Source of the DNA: Betaproteobacteria bacterium
GTDB taxonomy: Bacteria; Pseudomonadota; Gammaproteobacteria; Burkholderiales; Rhodocyclaceae
DNA length: 64,000 nt
Reading direction: 5' to 3'
Assembly (NCBI GenBank): GCA_016868295.1
Contig: VGHJ01000001.1
Coordinates: 112,407 to 176,406 of the forward strand
Shown piece by piece: positions 19,180 through 27,059 of this stretch. How positions within the stretch are numbered: position 1 is the stretch's first letter; every line of letters starts with the position of its first letter. The translations under genes and the position numbers were made by a program. Below the pieces are notes generated by a model. That model was given only the letters and a program-made list of their open reading frames with translations. It did no database searches and was not told where the DNA came from.

Positions 19180-20094
19180 ATGTCGGTCGTCGGTCACCCG
19201 CCGCCCCCCTTCTTCAAGCGCGGTCCCGCGCCCCTGGCGCGACTGGCCGTGTTCGTGCTCCTTTCGCTCGCCCTTCTGGTGCTCGACCTCAAGTACCGCT
19301 ATCTCGAACTCGCACGCCAGGGCATCGCGGTCGCCCTTTATCCCCTGCAGCGCGCCGCCTACACGCCGGTCGACCTCTATGAGCATCTCGGCGACTACTT
19401 CAGCAGCCTGATGGCGGTGCAGCGCGAGAATGCCCAGCTGAAGCGCAAGGAACTGGAAACCGCAAACTGGCTGTTGCGCCAGCAGCATCTCGATCTGGAG
19501 AATCAGCGCCTGCGAGAGCTGCTCGACATGAAGGCCAAGCAGCCCGTGCCGGGCACCCTGGCCGAGATCCTGTACACGGCGCGCGATCCATTCTCGCGCC
19601 GCGTCATCGTCGACAAGGGCAGCCAGCACAGCATCGCCGCCGGCCAGGCGGTGGTGGACGAGGCGGGCGTGCTCGGCCAGGTGACGCGCGTCTTCCCGCT
19701 GCAGAGCGAAGTGACGCTGATCACCGACAAGAACCAGGCGGTGCCGGTGAAGATCCTCCGGAACGGTCTGCGCACCGTGCTCTTCGGCGCTTCGGACGGG
19801 CAGCTCGAGCTGCGCTTCCTCGCCGCCAACGCCGACGTGCAGCCGGGCGATCTCCTCGTCACCTCAGGGCTGGACGGCGTCTATCTGCCCGGCCTGCCGG
19901 TGGCGAAGGTGGTGCGCGTGGATCGCGACGCCGCCTATTCCTTCGCCCGCATCGTCTGCGAGCCGGTGGCCGGCGTGGAGCGGCACGGACAGGTGCTGAT
20001 CCTCGGCCTACGCGAGGCGCTGCCGCCGCAGATCGAGGAGGCGGCATCCCGCGACAAGCCGGTCAAGGGCCGCAGGGCGAGAAAGAAGGAGTAA
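19180..20094 (+). CDS. mreC: Rod-shape-determining protein MreC
   Basis: Bitopic membrane protein (304 residues) of the elongasome that links MreB filaments to PBP2. One transmembrane helix (LARLAVFVLLSLALLVLDL, about residues 17-36) is followed by a periplasmic coiled coil rich in Gln, Glu and Leu (about 70-110) and the beta-barrel domain with RVIVDKGSQHSIAAGQAVVD and GDLLVTSGLDGVYLPGLPV. The start at 19180 is 55 bases after mreB. A charged Arg/Lys tail closes the protein. Confidence 0.95.
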   Translation: MSVVGHPPPPFFKRGPAPLARLAVFVLLSLALLVLDLKYRYLELARQGIAVALYPLQRAAYTPVDLYEHLGDYFSSLMAVQRENAQLKRKELETANWLLRQQHLDLENQRLRELLDMKAKQPVPGTLAEILYTARDPFSRRVIVDKGSQHSIAAGQAVVDEAGVLGQVTRVFPLQSEVTLITDKNQAVPVKILRNGLRTVLFGASDGQLELRFLAANADVQPGDLLVTSGLDGVYLPGLPVAKVVRVDRDAAYSFARIVCEPVAGVERHGQVLILGLREALPPQIEEAASRDKPVKGRRARKKE

Positions 20095-20099
20095 GCAAC

Positions 20100-20627
20100 A
20101 TGGCTATCCAGCCCACCCACAGCTCGCGCCGCATCCTGTTACCCGTCAAGCAGTGGTTCATCCTGTTTTCCCTGGCGGCGGGCTTCTTTCTCAACCTGAT
20201 TCCGCTCGGCCATGCGATCGGCGTGCCGGACTGGGTCGCCCTGGTGCTGGCGTTCTGGTGCGTGCGCGAGCCGCAACGCACCGGCATGGGCACCGCCTTC
20301 GTCTTCGGCGTGCTGATGGATGTCGCCGCCGGCAGTGTCATGGGCCAGCATTCGCTCGCCTATCTCCTGCTGGCCTACGCCGCCGCCGGCCTGTCGCGCC
20401 GCATCCTCTGGTTCCCGCTCGCGCAGCAGGCGCTGCACGTGCTGCCGCTGCTGCTCGCCACCCAGTTGGTGATGGTCATCACGCGGCTCGTCGTCGGGGC
20501 GGATTTCCCGGGCTGGGGCTATTTCCTCGGCAGCTTCACCGGCGCGCTGCTCTGGTTCCCCCTCACCTTCGTGCTGCTGCTGCCCCAGTACCAGCCGGTG
20601 GAAAAAGATGAGAACCGACCCATTTGA
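20100..20627 (+). CDS. mreD: Rod-shape-determining protein MreD
   Basis: A 175-residue polytopic inner-membrane protein of the elongasome with five or six hydrophobic segments. Family landmarks are the first helix with LINLIPLG-like spacing (FFLNLIPLGHAIGVPDW), WCVREPQRTGMGTAF and GVLMDVAAGSVMGQHSLAYL. It starts 5 bases after mreC. Its stop codon lies immediately before a perfect inverted repeat. Confidence 0.93.
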   Translation: MAIQPTHSSRRILLPVKQWFILFSLAAGFFLNLIPLGHAIGVPDWVALVLAFWCVREPQRTGMGTAFVFGVLMDVAAGSVMGQHSLAYLLLAYAAAGLSRRILWFPLAQQALHVLPLLLATQLVMVITRLVVGADFPGWGYFLGSFTGALLWFPLTFVLLLPQYQPVEKDENRPI

Positions 20628-20696
20628 GTTGCCTGTTGCCGGTTGCCTGTTGCCGGCAAAACCGCAGTGCCCTGCTGGCAACCGGCAACAGGCAAC
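20628..20696. repeat. 20-bp perfect inverted repeat between mreD and mrdA
   Basis: GTTGCCTGTTGCCGGTTGCC at 20628-20647 is perfectly complementary to 20677-20696, with a 29-base loop. The arms are themselves made of GTTGCC units followed by T or G, so other pairing registers exist. It starts at the base after the mreD stop codon and ends 13 bases before the mrdA GTG. No T-run follows, so it is not a classic terminator. It could stabilise the mreBCD 3' end or lower mrdA expression. Confidence 0.9.
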
Positions 20697-20709
20697 AGGC
20701 AACTGATCC

Positions 20710-22605
20710 GTGCGCCCGGCCGAGTTCAGGAACCCCGAGCAGGAGATCGAGCGCTTCCAGCGGCGCCTGGCGGTGACCGGCGGCCTGGTGCTCGCCGCCT
20801 TCTTCCTGCTCTTCGTGCGCTTCTTCTGGCTGCAGGTGGTGCAGCACGAGCACTTCCAGACACGCGCGGAGGAGAACCGCATCTCGCTGGTGCCGATCGT
20901 GCCCAACCGCGGCGTCATCGTCGACCGCAAAGGCATCGTGCTGGCGCGCAACTACTCGGCCTATACGCTGGAAATCACGCCGGGCCGGGTAGCCGATCTG
21001 GAAGGCGTCATCAACGACCTGGCCACGGTCATCGACATCCAGCCGAAGGACCGCAAACGTTTCAGGAAGCTGCTCGAGGAGAGCAAGAACTTCGAGTCGC
21101 TGCCGATCCGCACGCGCCTGACCGACGAGGAAGTGGCGCGTTTCGTCGCCCAGCGCTTCCGCTTTCCCGGCGTCGAGATCAAGGCGCGCCTGTTCCGCCA
21201 GTATCCCCAGGGCCAGCTCGCCTCGCATGCGCTGGGCTACATCGGCCGGGTGAACGACCGCGATCTCGTCACGATCGAGAAGAACGACGCCGAGGACAAC
21301 TACCGCGGCACCGAGCATTTCGGCAAGACCGGCCTGGAGCAGAAATACGAGTTCGAGCTGCACGGCAAGACCGGCTTCGAGCAGGTCGAGGTCGACGCCG
21401 GCGGACGCGCCGTGCGCGTGCTCTCGCGCACGGCGCCGCTGCCGGGCAACAACCTGGTGCTCACGCTCGATACCAGGCTGCAGGAAGTGGCCGAGAAGGC
21501 CTTCGGCGATCGCCGCGGCGCGCTGGTCGCCATCGAGCCTGCCACCGGCGGCATCCTGGCGCTGGTGTCGATGCCCGGCTACGATCCGAACCTGTTCGTC
21601 GACGGCATCGGCCAGGCCGACTGGGAGGCGCTCAACACTTCCGAAAACAAGCCTATGGTGAACCGGGCGCTCAACGGCGCCTATCCGCCCGGCTCGACCT
21701 TCAAGCCTTTCATGGCACTCGCCGCGCTCGAGACCGGCAAGCGCACGCCGCAGCAGGCGATTTCCGATCCCGGCTTCTTCAACTTCGGCGGTCACACCTT
21801 CATGGATGACAAGAAGGGCGGCCACGGCATGGTGGACATGTACAAGTCCATCGTGCAGTCGTGCAACACCTACTACTTCGTCCTTGCCAACGAGATGGGC
21901 ATCGACGTCATCGCCGGCTTCATGCGCCAGCTCGGCTTCGGCAGCCGCAGCGGCATCGACATCGAGGGCGAATCCGAGGGCGTGCTGCCGTCGCCGGAAT
22001 GGAAGAAAAAGCGCTTCAGGAAGCCCGAGCAGCAGAAATGGTATGCCGGCGAAACCATCTCGGTCGGCATCGGCCAGGGCTACAATGCCTACACGCCGAT
22101 CCAGCTCGCCCAGGCGACGGCGGCGATCGCCAACGACGGCGTCATGTACCGTCCGCATCTGGTGAAGTACGTCGAGAACATCGCCACCGGGGAGCGTACG
22201 CCGATCGAGCCGGAACCCCTGCGCACCCTGCCCTTCAAGCCGGCCAACCTGGAGGTCATCAAGCGGGCCATGGTCGGGGTGAACAAGGAGGGCACCGGCG
22301 CACGCGCCTTCGCCGGGGCGGAATACGTCGCCGCCGGCAAGACCGGCACGGCGCAGGTGTTCAGCCTGCGCGGCGGCACTTACCAGCGCGACAAGGTCAA
22401 GGAGCGTCTGCGCGACCACGCGCTGTTCATCGCCTTCGCGCCGGCCGAGCAGCCGACCATCGCCCTGGCGGTGCTGGTCGAGAATGGCGGTTTCGGCGCC
22501 CAGTCGGCCGCGCCGATCGCCCGCCTGGTGTTCGACTACTGGCTGCTCGGCAAGCTGCCCAAGGATGCGGCGCCGGAATTCGAGGAAGGCGAGGAAGGTG
22601 ACTGA
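20710..22605 (+). CDS. mrdA: Penicillin-binding protein 2, elongasome transpeptidase
   Basis: Class B PBP (631 residues) that cross-links side-wall peptidoglycan. One N-terminal helix (LVLAAFFLLFVRFFWLQVVQ) precedes the pedestal domain, which starts with RISLVPIVPNRGVIVDRKG. The transpeptidase domain has the active-site Ser in PPGSTFKPFMAL, the SCN motif in VQSCNTYYF and KTG in AAGKTGTAQVF. The GTG at 20710 gives the usual short cytoplasmic tail. It overlaps rodA by 8 bases; the gene pair forms the SEDS-PBP synthase. Confidence 0.96.
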   Translation: MRPAEFRNPEQEIERFQRRLAVTGGLVLAAFFLLFVRFFWLQVVQHEHFQTRAEENRISLVPIVPNRGVIVDRKGIVLARNYSAYTLEITPGRVADLEGVINDLATVIDIQPKDRKRFRKLLEESKNFESLPIRTRLTDEEVARFVAQRFRFPGVEIKARLFRQYPQGQLASHALGYIGRVNDRDLVTIEKNDAEDNYRGTEHFGKTGLEQKYEFELHGKTGFEQVEVDAGGRAVRVLSRTAPLPGNNLVLTLDTRLQEVAEKAFGDRRGALVAIEPATGGILALVSMPGYDPNLFVDGIGQADWEALNTSENKPMVNRALNGAYPPGSTFKPFMALAALETGKRTPQQAISDPGFFNFGGHTFMDDKKGGHGMVDMYKSIVQSCNTYYFVLANEMGIDVIAGFMRQLGFGSRSGIDIEGESEGVLPSPEWKKKRFRKPEQQKWYAGETISVGIGQGYNAYTPIQLAQATAAIANDGVMYRPHLVKYVENIATGERTPIEPEPLRTLPFKPANLEVIKRAMVGVNKEGTGARAFAGAEYVAAGKTGTAQVFSLRGGTYQRDKVKERLRDHALFIAFAPAEQPTIALAVLVENGGFGAQSAAPIARLVFDYWLLGKLPKDAAPEFEEGEEGD

Positions 22606-23701
22606 GTTCGTCTTTCAACCGAGGGAGTGGGTGCGGCGGCTGGCCGCGCCCATCGACCCCGTTCTGATGGGCATGCTGGTCTTGCTGCTCGGCTATGCCT
22701 TTCTGGTGCTCGTCAGCGCCTCCCCGGAGCGGCTCAACAACCAGTTCATCAATCTCAGCGTGGCGCTGGTGGTGATGCGCGTCGCCGCCCAGGTGCCGCC
22801 GCAACGCCTGATGCACCTGGCGCTGCCGCTCTATGTCGGCGGCGTGCTGCTGCTGGTGGCCGTGGCCCTCTTCGGCGACATCACGAAGGGGGCGCGACGG
22901 TGGCTCAACCTCGGCTTCATGCGCATCCAGCCTTCCGAGCTCATGAAGATCGCGGTTCCGTTGATGCTGGCCTGGTACTTCCAGAAGCACGAGGCCATGT
23001 TGCGCGCGCGCGACTGGGCAGTGGCCGCGCTGATCCTGCTCGTGCCCGTCGGACTCATCGCCCGGCAGCCCGACCTGGGCACGGCCATCCTGGTCTTCGC
23101 CGCCGGCTTCTTCGTCCTCTTCCTCGCCGGCCTGTCGTGGAAGGTGATGTCCGTGCTGTTCTTCGGCGGCCTGGCCAGCCTGCCCTTCGCCTGGACCCTG
23201 CTGCACGACTACCAGCGCCAGCGCATCCTCACGCTGATCGACCCCGAGGCCGACCCGCTCGGCAAGGGCTTCCACATCATCCAGTCGACCATCGCCGTCG
23301 GCTCCGGCGGCATCCTCGGCAAGGGTTGGGGCAACGGCACGCAGACGCACCTCGATTTCATCCCGGAGCGGCACACCGACTTCATCTTCGCCGTGCTCTC
23401 CGAAGAGTTCGGCCTGCTCGGCAACACCTTCCTGCTCGTGCTCTACGCCCTCATCATCGGCCGCGGCCTGATGATCGCCGCCAACGCGCCGACGCTGTTC
23501 TCGCGCCTGCTCGCCGGCAGCATCACGCTGATCTTCTTCACCTACGCCCTCGTGAACATGGGCATGGTGAGCGGCATCCTGCCCGTGGTGGGCGTGCCAT
23601 TGCCCTTCGTCAGCTATGGCGGCACGGCGCTGGTGACGCTGTTCGCCGGCGTCGGCATTCTGATGAGCATCCACAAGCACCGCATGCTGGTTCAAAAATG
23701 A
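22598..23701 (+). CDS. rodA: Rod-shape-determining protein RodA, SEDS glycosyltransferase
   Basis: Polytopic SEDS-family peptidoglycan polymerase (367 residues) working with PBP2. Typical blocks are KGARRWLNLGFMRIQPSEL, RQPDLGTAILVFAAGFFVLF, HIIQSTIAVGSGGILGKGWG and the C-terminal GVPLPFVSYGGTALVTLFAG. The GTG at 22598 overlaps the end of mrdA and gives the family start; the frame is open further upstream but only as a shadow of mrdA. The ATG of rlpA overlaps its stop. Confidence 0.95.
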   Translation: MTEFVFQPREWVRRLAAPIDPVLMGMLVLLLGYAFLVLVSASPERLNNQFINLSVALVVMRVAAQVPPQRLMHLALPLYVGGVLLLVAVALFGDITKGARRWLNLGFMRIQPSELMKIAVPLMLAWYFQKHEAMLRARDWAVAALILLVPVGLIARQPDLGTAILVFAAGFFVLFLAGLSWKVMSVLFFGGLASLPFAWTLLHDYQRQRILTLIDPEADPLGKGFHIIQSTIAVGSGGILGKGWGNGTQTHLDFIPERHTDFIFAVLSEEFGLLGNTFLLVLYALIIGRGLMIAANAPTLFSRLLAGSITLIFFTYALVNMGMVSGILPVVGVPLPFVSYGGTALVTLFAGVGILMSIHKHRMLVQK

Positions 23702-24786
23702 CCCCCCATCCCCCGACCCCTGCCCCGGGGCAGGGGAGCCTGCTGGCTCGCTGCGCTCGGGTGTTACGGGTCGCGGCAAATGTGCGTGGTCGCGCTTGTT
23801 CGCTCCGCGAACGTGCCGTCTCGCCTTGGGACGGCCCGGCGGCGAGACTGCGTCTTGCCTCCTCGACAGCCATCCTCGCATTGCTCGCGGCCTGCGGCTC
23901 GCAACCCCCGCGCGTCGAGCGTGAAGAAACCACTTCGCCTCCCGTAGCGAAACCGCCACCGCAGAAGCCGCCGCAATACGTGCTCAAGCGCGGCGGCGGC
24001 TTCTACCAGGACGACGGGCCGGGCGACAGCATCCCGGACAATCTCGATGCCGTGCCCGACGCCGCGCCGCGCGCGGAGCCCTTGCACCGCTTCGCCAACC
24101 GGCCCTATTCCGTGCTCGGCAAGGACTACGTGCCGTCGCAGGAGCTCAAGCCCTACAAGGCGCGCGGCGTGGCGAGCTGGTACGGCCGCAAGTTCCACGG
24201 CCAGCGCACCTCGAGCGGCGAGCCCTACGACATGTTCGCCATGACCGCCGCCCATCCGACCCTGCCCATTCCCAGCTATGCGCGCGTAACCAGCCTCGCC
24301 AGCGGCAAGTCGGTGGTGGTGCGCGTGAACGACCGCGGCCCTTTCCTGCACGAGCGCCTGATCGATCTGTCCTACGCGGCGGCCTGGAAGCTCGGCTACA
24401 TCGGCAGCGGCAGCACGCAGGTCGAGGTGGAGAGCATTCAGCCGGGCGAAACCCTGCTGGCATCGGCGCCGCCCGCTGCGCCCAATGATCCCGTCGCCGG
24501 CCTGGCCGCCTCCGCGCCCGCCGAGACGACGTCTCTGCCTGCGGTGCAGGAGTTGCGCGGCACCTTCCTCCAGCTCGGCGCCTTCGGCAGCCTGGACAAT
24601 GCCGAGAGCTTTCGCGCCCGCATCCAGCGACAGCTCGACTGGCTCGCCGAATCCATCCACATCCACGCCAGGGACGGCATGTACCGCCTGCACCTCGGCC
24701 CGTATCGCGATGCCCAGGAGGCCGGCCGGGTTGCCGAACGCATCCGCGAGGCGCTCGCCTTCAAGCCCTTCGTGGTGCAGCGCTGA
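23698..24786 (+). CDS. rlpA: Septal ring lytic transglycosylase RlpA with long N-terminal extension
   Basis: RlpA-type lipoprotein (362 residues from ATG 23698) that cleaves glycan strands lacking stem peptides. The double-psi barrel has GVASWYGRKFHGQRTSSGEP, then ARVTSLASGKSVVVRVNDRG and PFLHERLIDLSYAAA, and a C-terminal SPOR domain (about residues 285-362) for septal targeting. The lipoprotein signal LASSTAILALLAACGS lies only after about 54 residues. That extension is encoded by a run of palindromes (23717-23848) and looks like inserted repeat DNA rather than RlpA. In-frame GTG starts at 23761 and 23782 would shorten it, but none sits right at the signal peptide. Translation could be coupled through the ATGA overlap with rodA. 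Confidence 0.88.
   Translation: MTPHPPTPAPGQGSLLARCARVLRVAANVRGRACSLRERAVSPWDGPAARLRLASSTAILALLAACGSQPPRVEREETTSPPVAKPPPQKPPQYVLKRGGGFYQDDGPGDSIPDNLDAVPDAAPRAEPLHRFANRPYSVLGKDYVPSQELKPYKARGVASWYGRKFHGQRTSSGEPYDMFAMTAAHPTLPIPSYARVTSLASGKSVVVRVNDRGPFLHERLIDLSYAAAWKLGYIGSGSTQVEVESIQPGETLLASAPPAAPNDPVAGLAASAPAETTSLPAVQELRGTFLQLGAFGSLDNAESFRARIQRQLDWLAESIHIHARDGMYRLHLGPYRDAQEAGRVAERIREALAFKPFVVQR
23717..23848. repeat. Cluster of three palindromes inside the rlpA 5' end
   Basis: Three hairpins lie in succession: the perfect 20-bp palindrome CCCCTGCCCCGGGGCAGGGG (23717-23736), GTTCGC-TCC-GCGAAC (23798-23812) and GTCTCGCC (23818-23825) with GGCGAGAC (23841-23848). The first, preceded by CCCCCGACCCC, matches the repeat family seen at 27100-27128 and 63446-63485. 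The coding frame stays open through all of it. Confidence 0.75.
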
Positions 24787-24788
24787 CG

Positions 24789-24794
24789 TATAAT
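24789..24794 (+). promoter_or_regulatory. Possible -10 element for dacA
   Basis: A perfect TATAAT (24789-24794) lies in the 35-base gap between rlpA and dacA, 27 bases before the ATG. No good -35 box is visible at 16-18 bases upstream, where the sequence is the end of rlpA. It may give dacA extra transcription independent of the upstream operon. Confidence 0.35.
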
Positions 24795-24821
24795 TTCTCC
24801 TCTTTCCAAGGTTTCAACTCT

Positions 24822-25946
24822 ATGAAGTTCCTTGCTTTTCTTTTCGCGATGGTATTTTCCGCCCTGTCCCAGGCCCAGATTCTTCCCCAGGCGCCGACGG
24901 TCGCCGGGAAATCCTGGTTGCTGCTCGACTACTCGACCGGCCAGGCACTGGCCTCCTACAACCCGGACGAGCGCGTCGAGCCGGCCTCGCTCACCAAGCT
25001 GATGACGGCCTATGTCGTGCTGGCGGCGATCAAGGACAAGAAGCTCGCGCCGACGCAGGCGGTGCCGGTGTCGGAGCGCGCCTGGAAGGCGCCCGGCTCG
25101 CGCATGTTCATCGAGCCCAAGCGCCCGGTCACCGTGGACGAACTGCTGCACGGACTGGTCATCCAGTCGGGCAACGACGCCTGCATCGCCCTGGCGGAGG
25201 CCGTGGCGGGCAGCGAGGAGGCCTTCGCCCAGCTCATGAACCGCGAGGCGCAGCGGCTCGGGCTGAAGAACACGCATTTCGCCAATTCCACCGGCCTGCC
25301 CGACCCGCAGCATTACACGACGGCGCGAGACCTGGGCACGCTCGCCGCGGCGCTGATCCGCGACCATCCCGAGCACTATCCGTTGTATGCCCTGCGCGAG
25401 TACACCTACAACCGCATCACCCAGGCCAACCGCAACCGTCTGCTCTGGCTCGACCCTGCCGTGGACGGCGTCAAGACCGGGCACACCGAAAGCGCCGGCT
25501 ATTGCCTGATCGCCTCGGCCAAGCGCGGCTCGCGCCGCCTCCTCTCGGTGGTGATGGGCACGGCTTCCGAGGGCCTGCGCGCCCAGGAATCGCAAAAGCT
25601 GCTCAACTTCGGCTTCCAGTACTTCGACGCGGTGAAGCTGTATGCCAAAGATCAGGCCGTCTCCCAACTCAAGGTGTGGAAGGGCGGACAGAACAGCGTC
25701 AAGGCCGGTTTCCTCGACGACTTCACGCTTTCGCTGCCCAAAGGCATGGCGGAGAAGGTAAAGGCCAGCCTGGTCAGCAAGCAGCCGCTCATGGCGCCGG
25801 TGCAGAAGGGCCAGCGCATCGCCACCCTGCAACTTACGCTCGACGACAAGCCGTTCGGCGAATATCCGGTGGTGGCGCTGGAGACCGTTCCGGTGGCCGG
25901 CCTGTTCGGCCGCGCCTGGGACACGATGCGCCTCTGGTTCGAATGA
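24822..25946 (+). CDS. dacA: D-alanyl-D-alanine carboxypeptidase (PBP5/6 type)
   Basis: A 374-residue DD-carboxypeptidase that trims the terminal D-Ala from pentapeptides in the periplasm. The signal peptide is MKFLAFLFAMVFSALSQAQ. Active-site motifs are SLTK in VEPASLTKLMTAYV, SGN in VIQSGNDACIAL and KTG in GVKTGHTESAGYCL. The C-terminus has the PBP5-type beta domain and an amphipathic end (AWDTMRLWFE) suited to membrane contact. Its stop overlaps the aminotransferase start in ATGA form. Confidence 0.95.
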   Translation: MKFLAFLFAMVFSALSQAQILPQAPTVAGKSWLLLDYSTGQALASYNPDERVEPASLTKLMTAYVVLAAIKDKKLAPTQAVPVSERAWKAPGSRMFIEPKRPVTVDELLHGLVIQSGNDACIALAEAVAGSEEAFAQLMNREAQRLGLKNTHFANSTGLPDPQHYTTARDLGTLAAALIRDHPEHYPLYALREYTYNRITQANRNRLLWLDPAVDGVKTGHTESAGYCLIASAKRGSRRLLSVVMGTASEGLRAQESQKLLNFGFQYFDAVKLYAKDQAVSQLKVWKGGQNSVKAGFLDDFTLSLPKGMAEKVKASLVSKQPLMAPVQKGQRIATLQLTLDDKPFGEYPVVALETVPVAGLFGRAWDTMRLWFE

Positions 25947-26800
25947 ACGTCGTCTACCTCAACGGTGCATTCATGCCGGTCGCCGAGGCGAAGGTCTCGG
26001 CCATGGATCGCGGCTTCCTCTTCGGCGACGGCGCCTACGAGGTGATCCCGGTCTACTCGCGCCGCCCGTTCCGCCTGCCCGAGCACCTTGCCCGCCTGCG
26101 TCACACCCTCGAAGGCATCCTTCTTGCCGATCCCCTTGGCGAAGCGGAGTGGACGCGGCTGATCAACGAGATCGTCGCGCGCAACGAAGGCGAGGATCAG
26201 TCGGTGTACCTGCAGATCACGCGCGGCGCCGACACGAAGCGCAACCACGCCTTCCCGGCACGCGTGGTGCCGACGGTGTACATCATGTCCGAGCCGCTGG
26301 TGACGCCGGCGGCGGCGCAGCGCGAAAGCGGCATCGCCGCGGTCTCGGCGCCGGACGTGCGCTGGCTGCGCTGCGACCTGAAGACGACGTCGCTGCTCGC
26401 CAACTGCCTGCTGCGCCAGCAGGCCGTCGACGCCGGCTGCGTCGAGACGGTGCTGTTCCGCGACGGCTTCATAACCGAGGGCGCCGCCTCCAACATCTTC
26501 GCCGTCAAGAACGGCGTGCTGCTGGCGCCGCCGAAGAACCACCTCATGCTGCCCGGCATCACCTACGACGTCGTGCTGGAGCTGGCCGCCCGCCACGGCC
26601 TGCCTTGCGAAGTGCGCAACGTGCCAGAAGCGGAGGCGCGCGGCGCCAACGAGCTGTGGATGACCTCCTCGACCAAGGAGGTGCTGCCCATCGTTCGCCT
26701 CGACGGCCAGCCCGTCGGCACGGGCAGGCCCGGTCCGGTTTTCGCGCGGATGTACGCCTGGTACCAGGACTTCAAGCGCACGGTGATGCGCGGTGGCTGA
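25943..26800 (+). CDS. dat: D-amino-acid aminotransferase (class IV PLP enzyme)
   Basis: A 285-residue fold-type IV aminotransferase, most like D-alanine transaminases, interconverting D-Ala plus 2-oxoglutarate with pyruvate plus D-Glu. The start has VVYLNGAFMPVAEAKVSAMD and RGFLFGDGAYEVI. The PLP Lys is in WLRCDLKTTSLLAN, followed by GCVETVLFRDGFITEGAASN. It overlaps dacA, which releases D-Ala, suggesting recycling or a supply of D-Glu for wall synthesis (inference). Branched-chain or aminodeoxychorismate activity cannot be fully excluded by eye. Confidence 0.85.
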   Translation: MNVVYLNGAFMPVAEAKVSAMDRGFLFGDGAYEVIPVYSRRPFRLPEHLARLRHTLEGILLADPLGEAEWTRLINEIVARNEGEDQSVYLQITRGADTKRNHAFPARVVPTVYIMSEPLVTPAAAQRESGIAAVSAPDVRWLRCDLKTTSLLANCLLRQQAVDAGCVETVLFRDGFITEGAASNIFAVKNGVLLAPPKNHLMLPGITYDVVLELAARHGLPCEVRNVPEAEARGANELWMTSSTKEVLPIVRLDGQPVGTGRPGPVFARMYAWYQDFKRTVMRGG

Positions 26801-27059
26801 CGCGCCCTCGCTGCTCGAATTCCCCTGCGATTTCCCCATCAAGATCATGGGCCGGCGCGAGGACGGCTTCGCCCAGGCCGTGCTCGAGATGGTGCTGCGC
26901 CACGCGCCGGACTTCGACGCCGCCGCCATGGAGATGCGGCCGAGCGCCAAGGGCAACTACATGAGCCTCACCTGCACCATCCGCGCCGTCTCGCGCGCCC
27001 AGCTCGATGCCCTGTATTCCGAGCTCTCCGCGCATCCGCTGATCAAGATCGTGCTGTGA
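26793..27059 (+). CDS. ybeD: DUF493 family protein YbeD
   Basis: An 88-residue ACT-like small protein. LEFPCDFPIKIMGRREDGFA and PSAKGNYMSLTCTIRA are the standard YbeD blocks. Function is not established; the gene is regularly found next to lipB, as here. The GTG at 26793 overlaps the aminotransferase end by 8 bases, and its TGA overlaps the lipB start. Confidence 0.92.
   Translation: MADAPSLLEFPCDFPIKIMGRREDGFAQAVLEMVLRHAPDFDAAAMEMRPSAKGNYMSLTCTIRAVSRAQLDALYSELSAHPLIKIVL

Noticed and set aside
20563..22419. A 618-codon minus-strand frame opposite mrdA
   Set aside because: Shadow of mrdA with biased composition and no recognisable domain.
22427..23959. A 510-codon minus-strand frame opposite rodA and the start of rlpA
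   Set aside because: His/Glu/Gln-rich antisense artefact; rodA on the plus strand has all family motifs.
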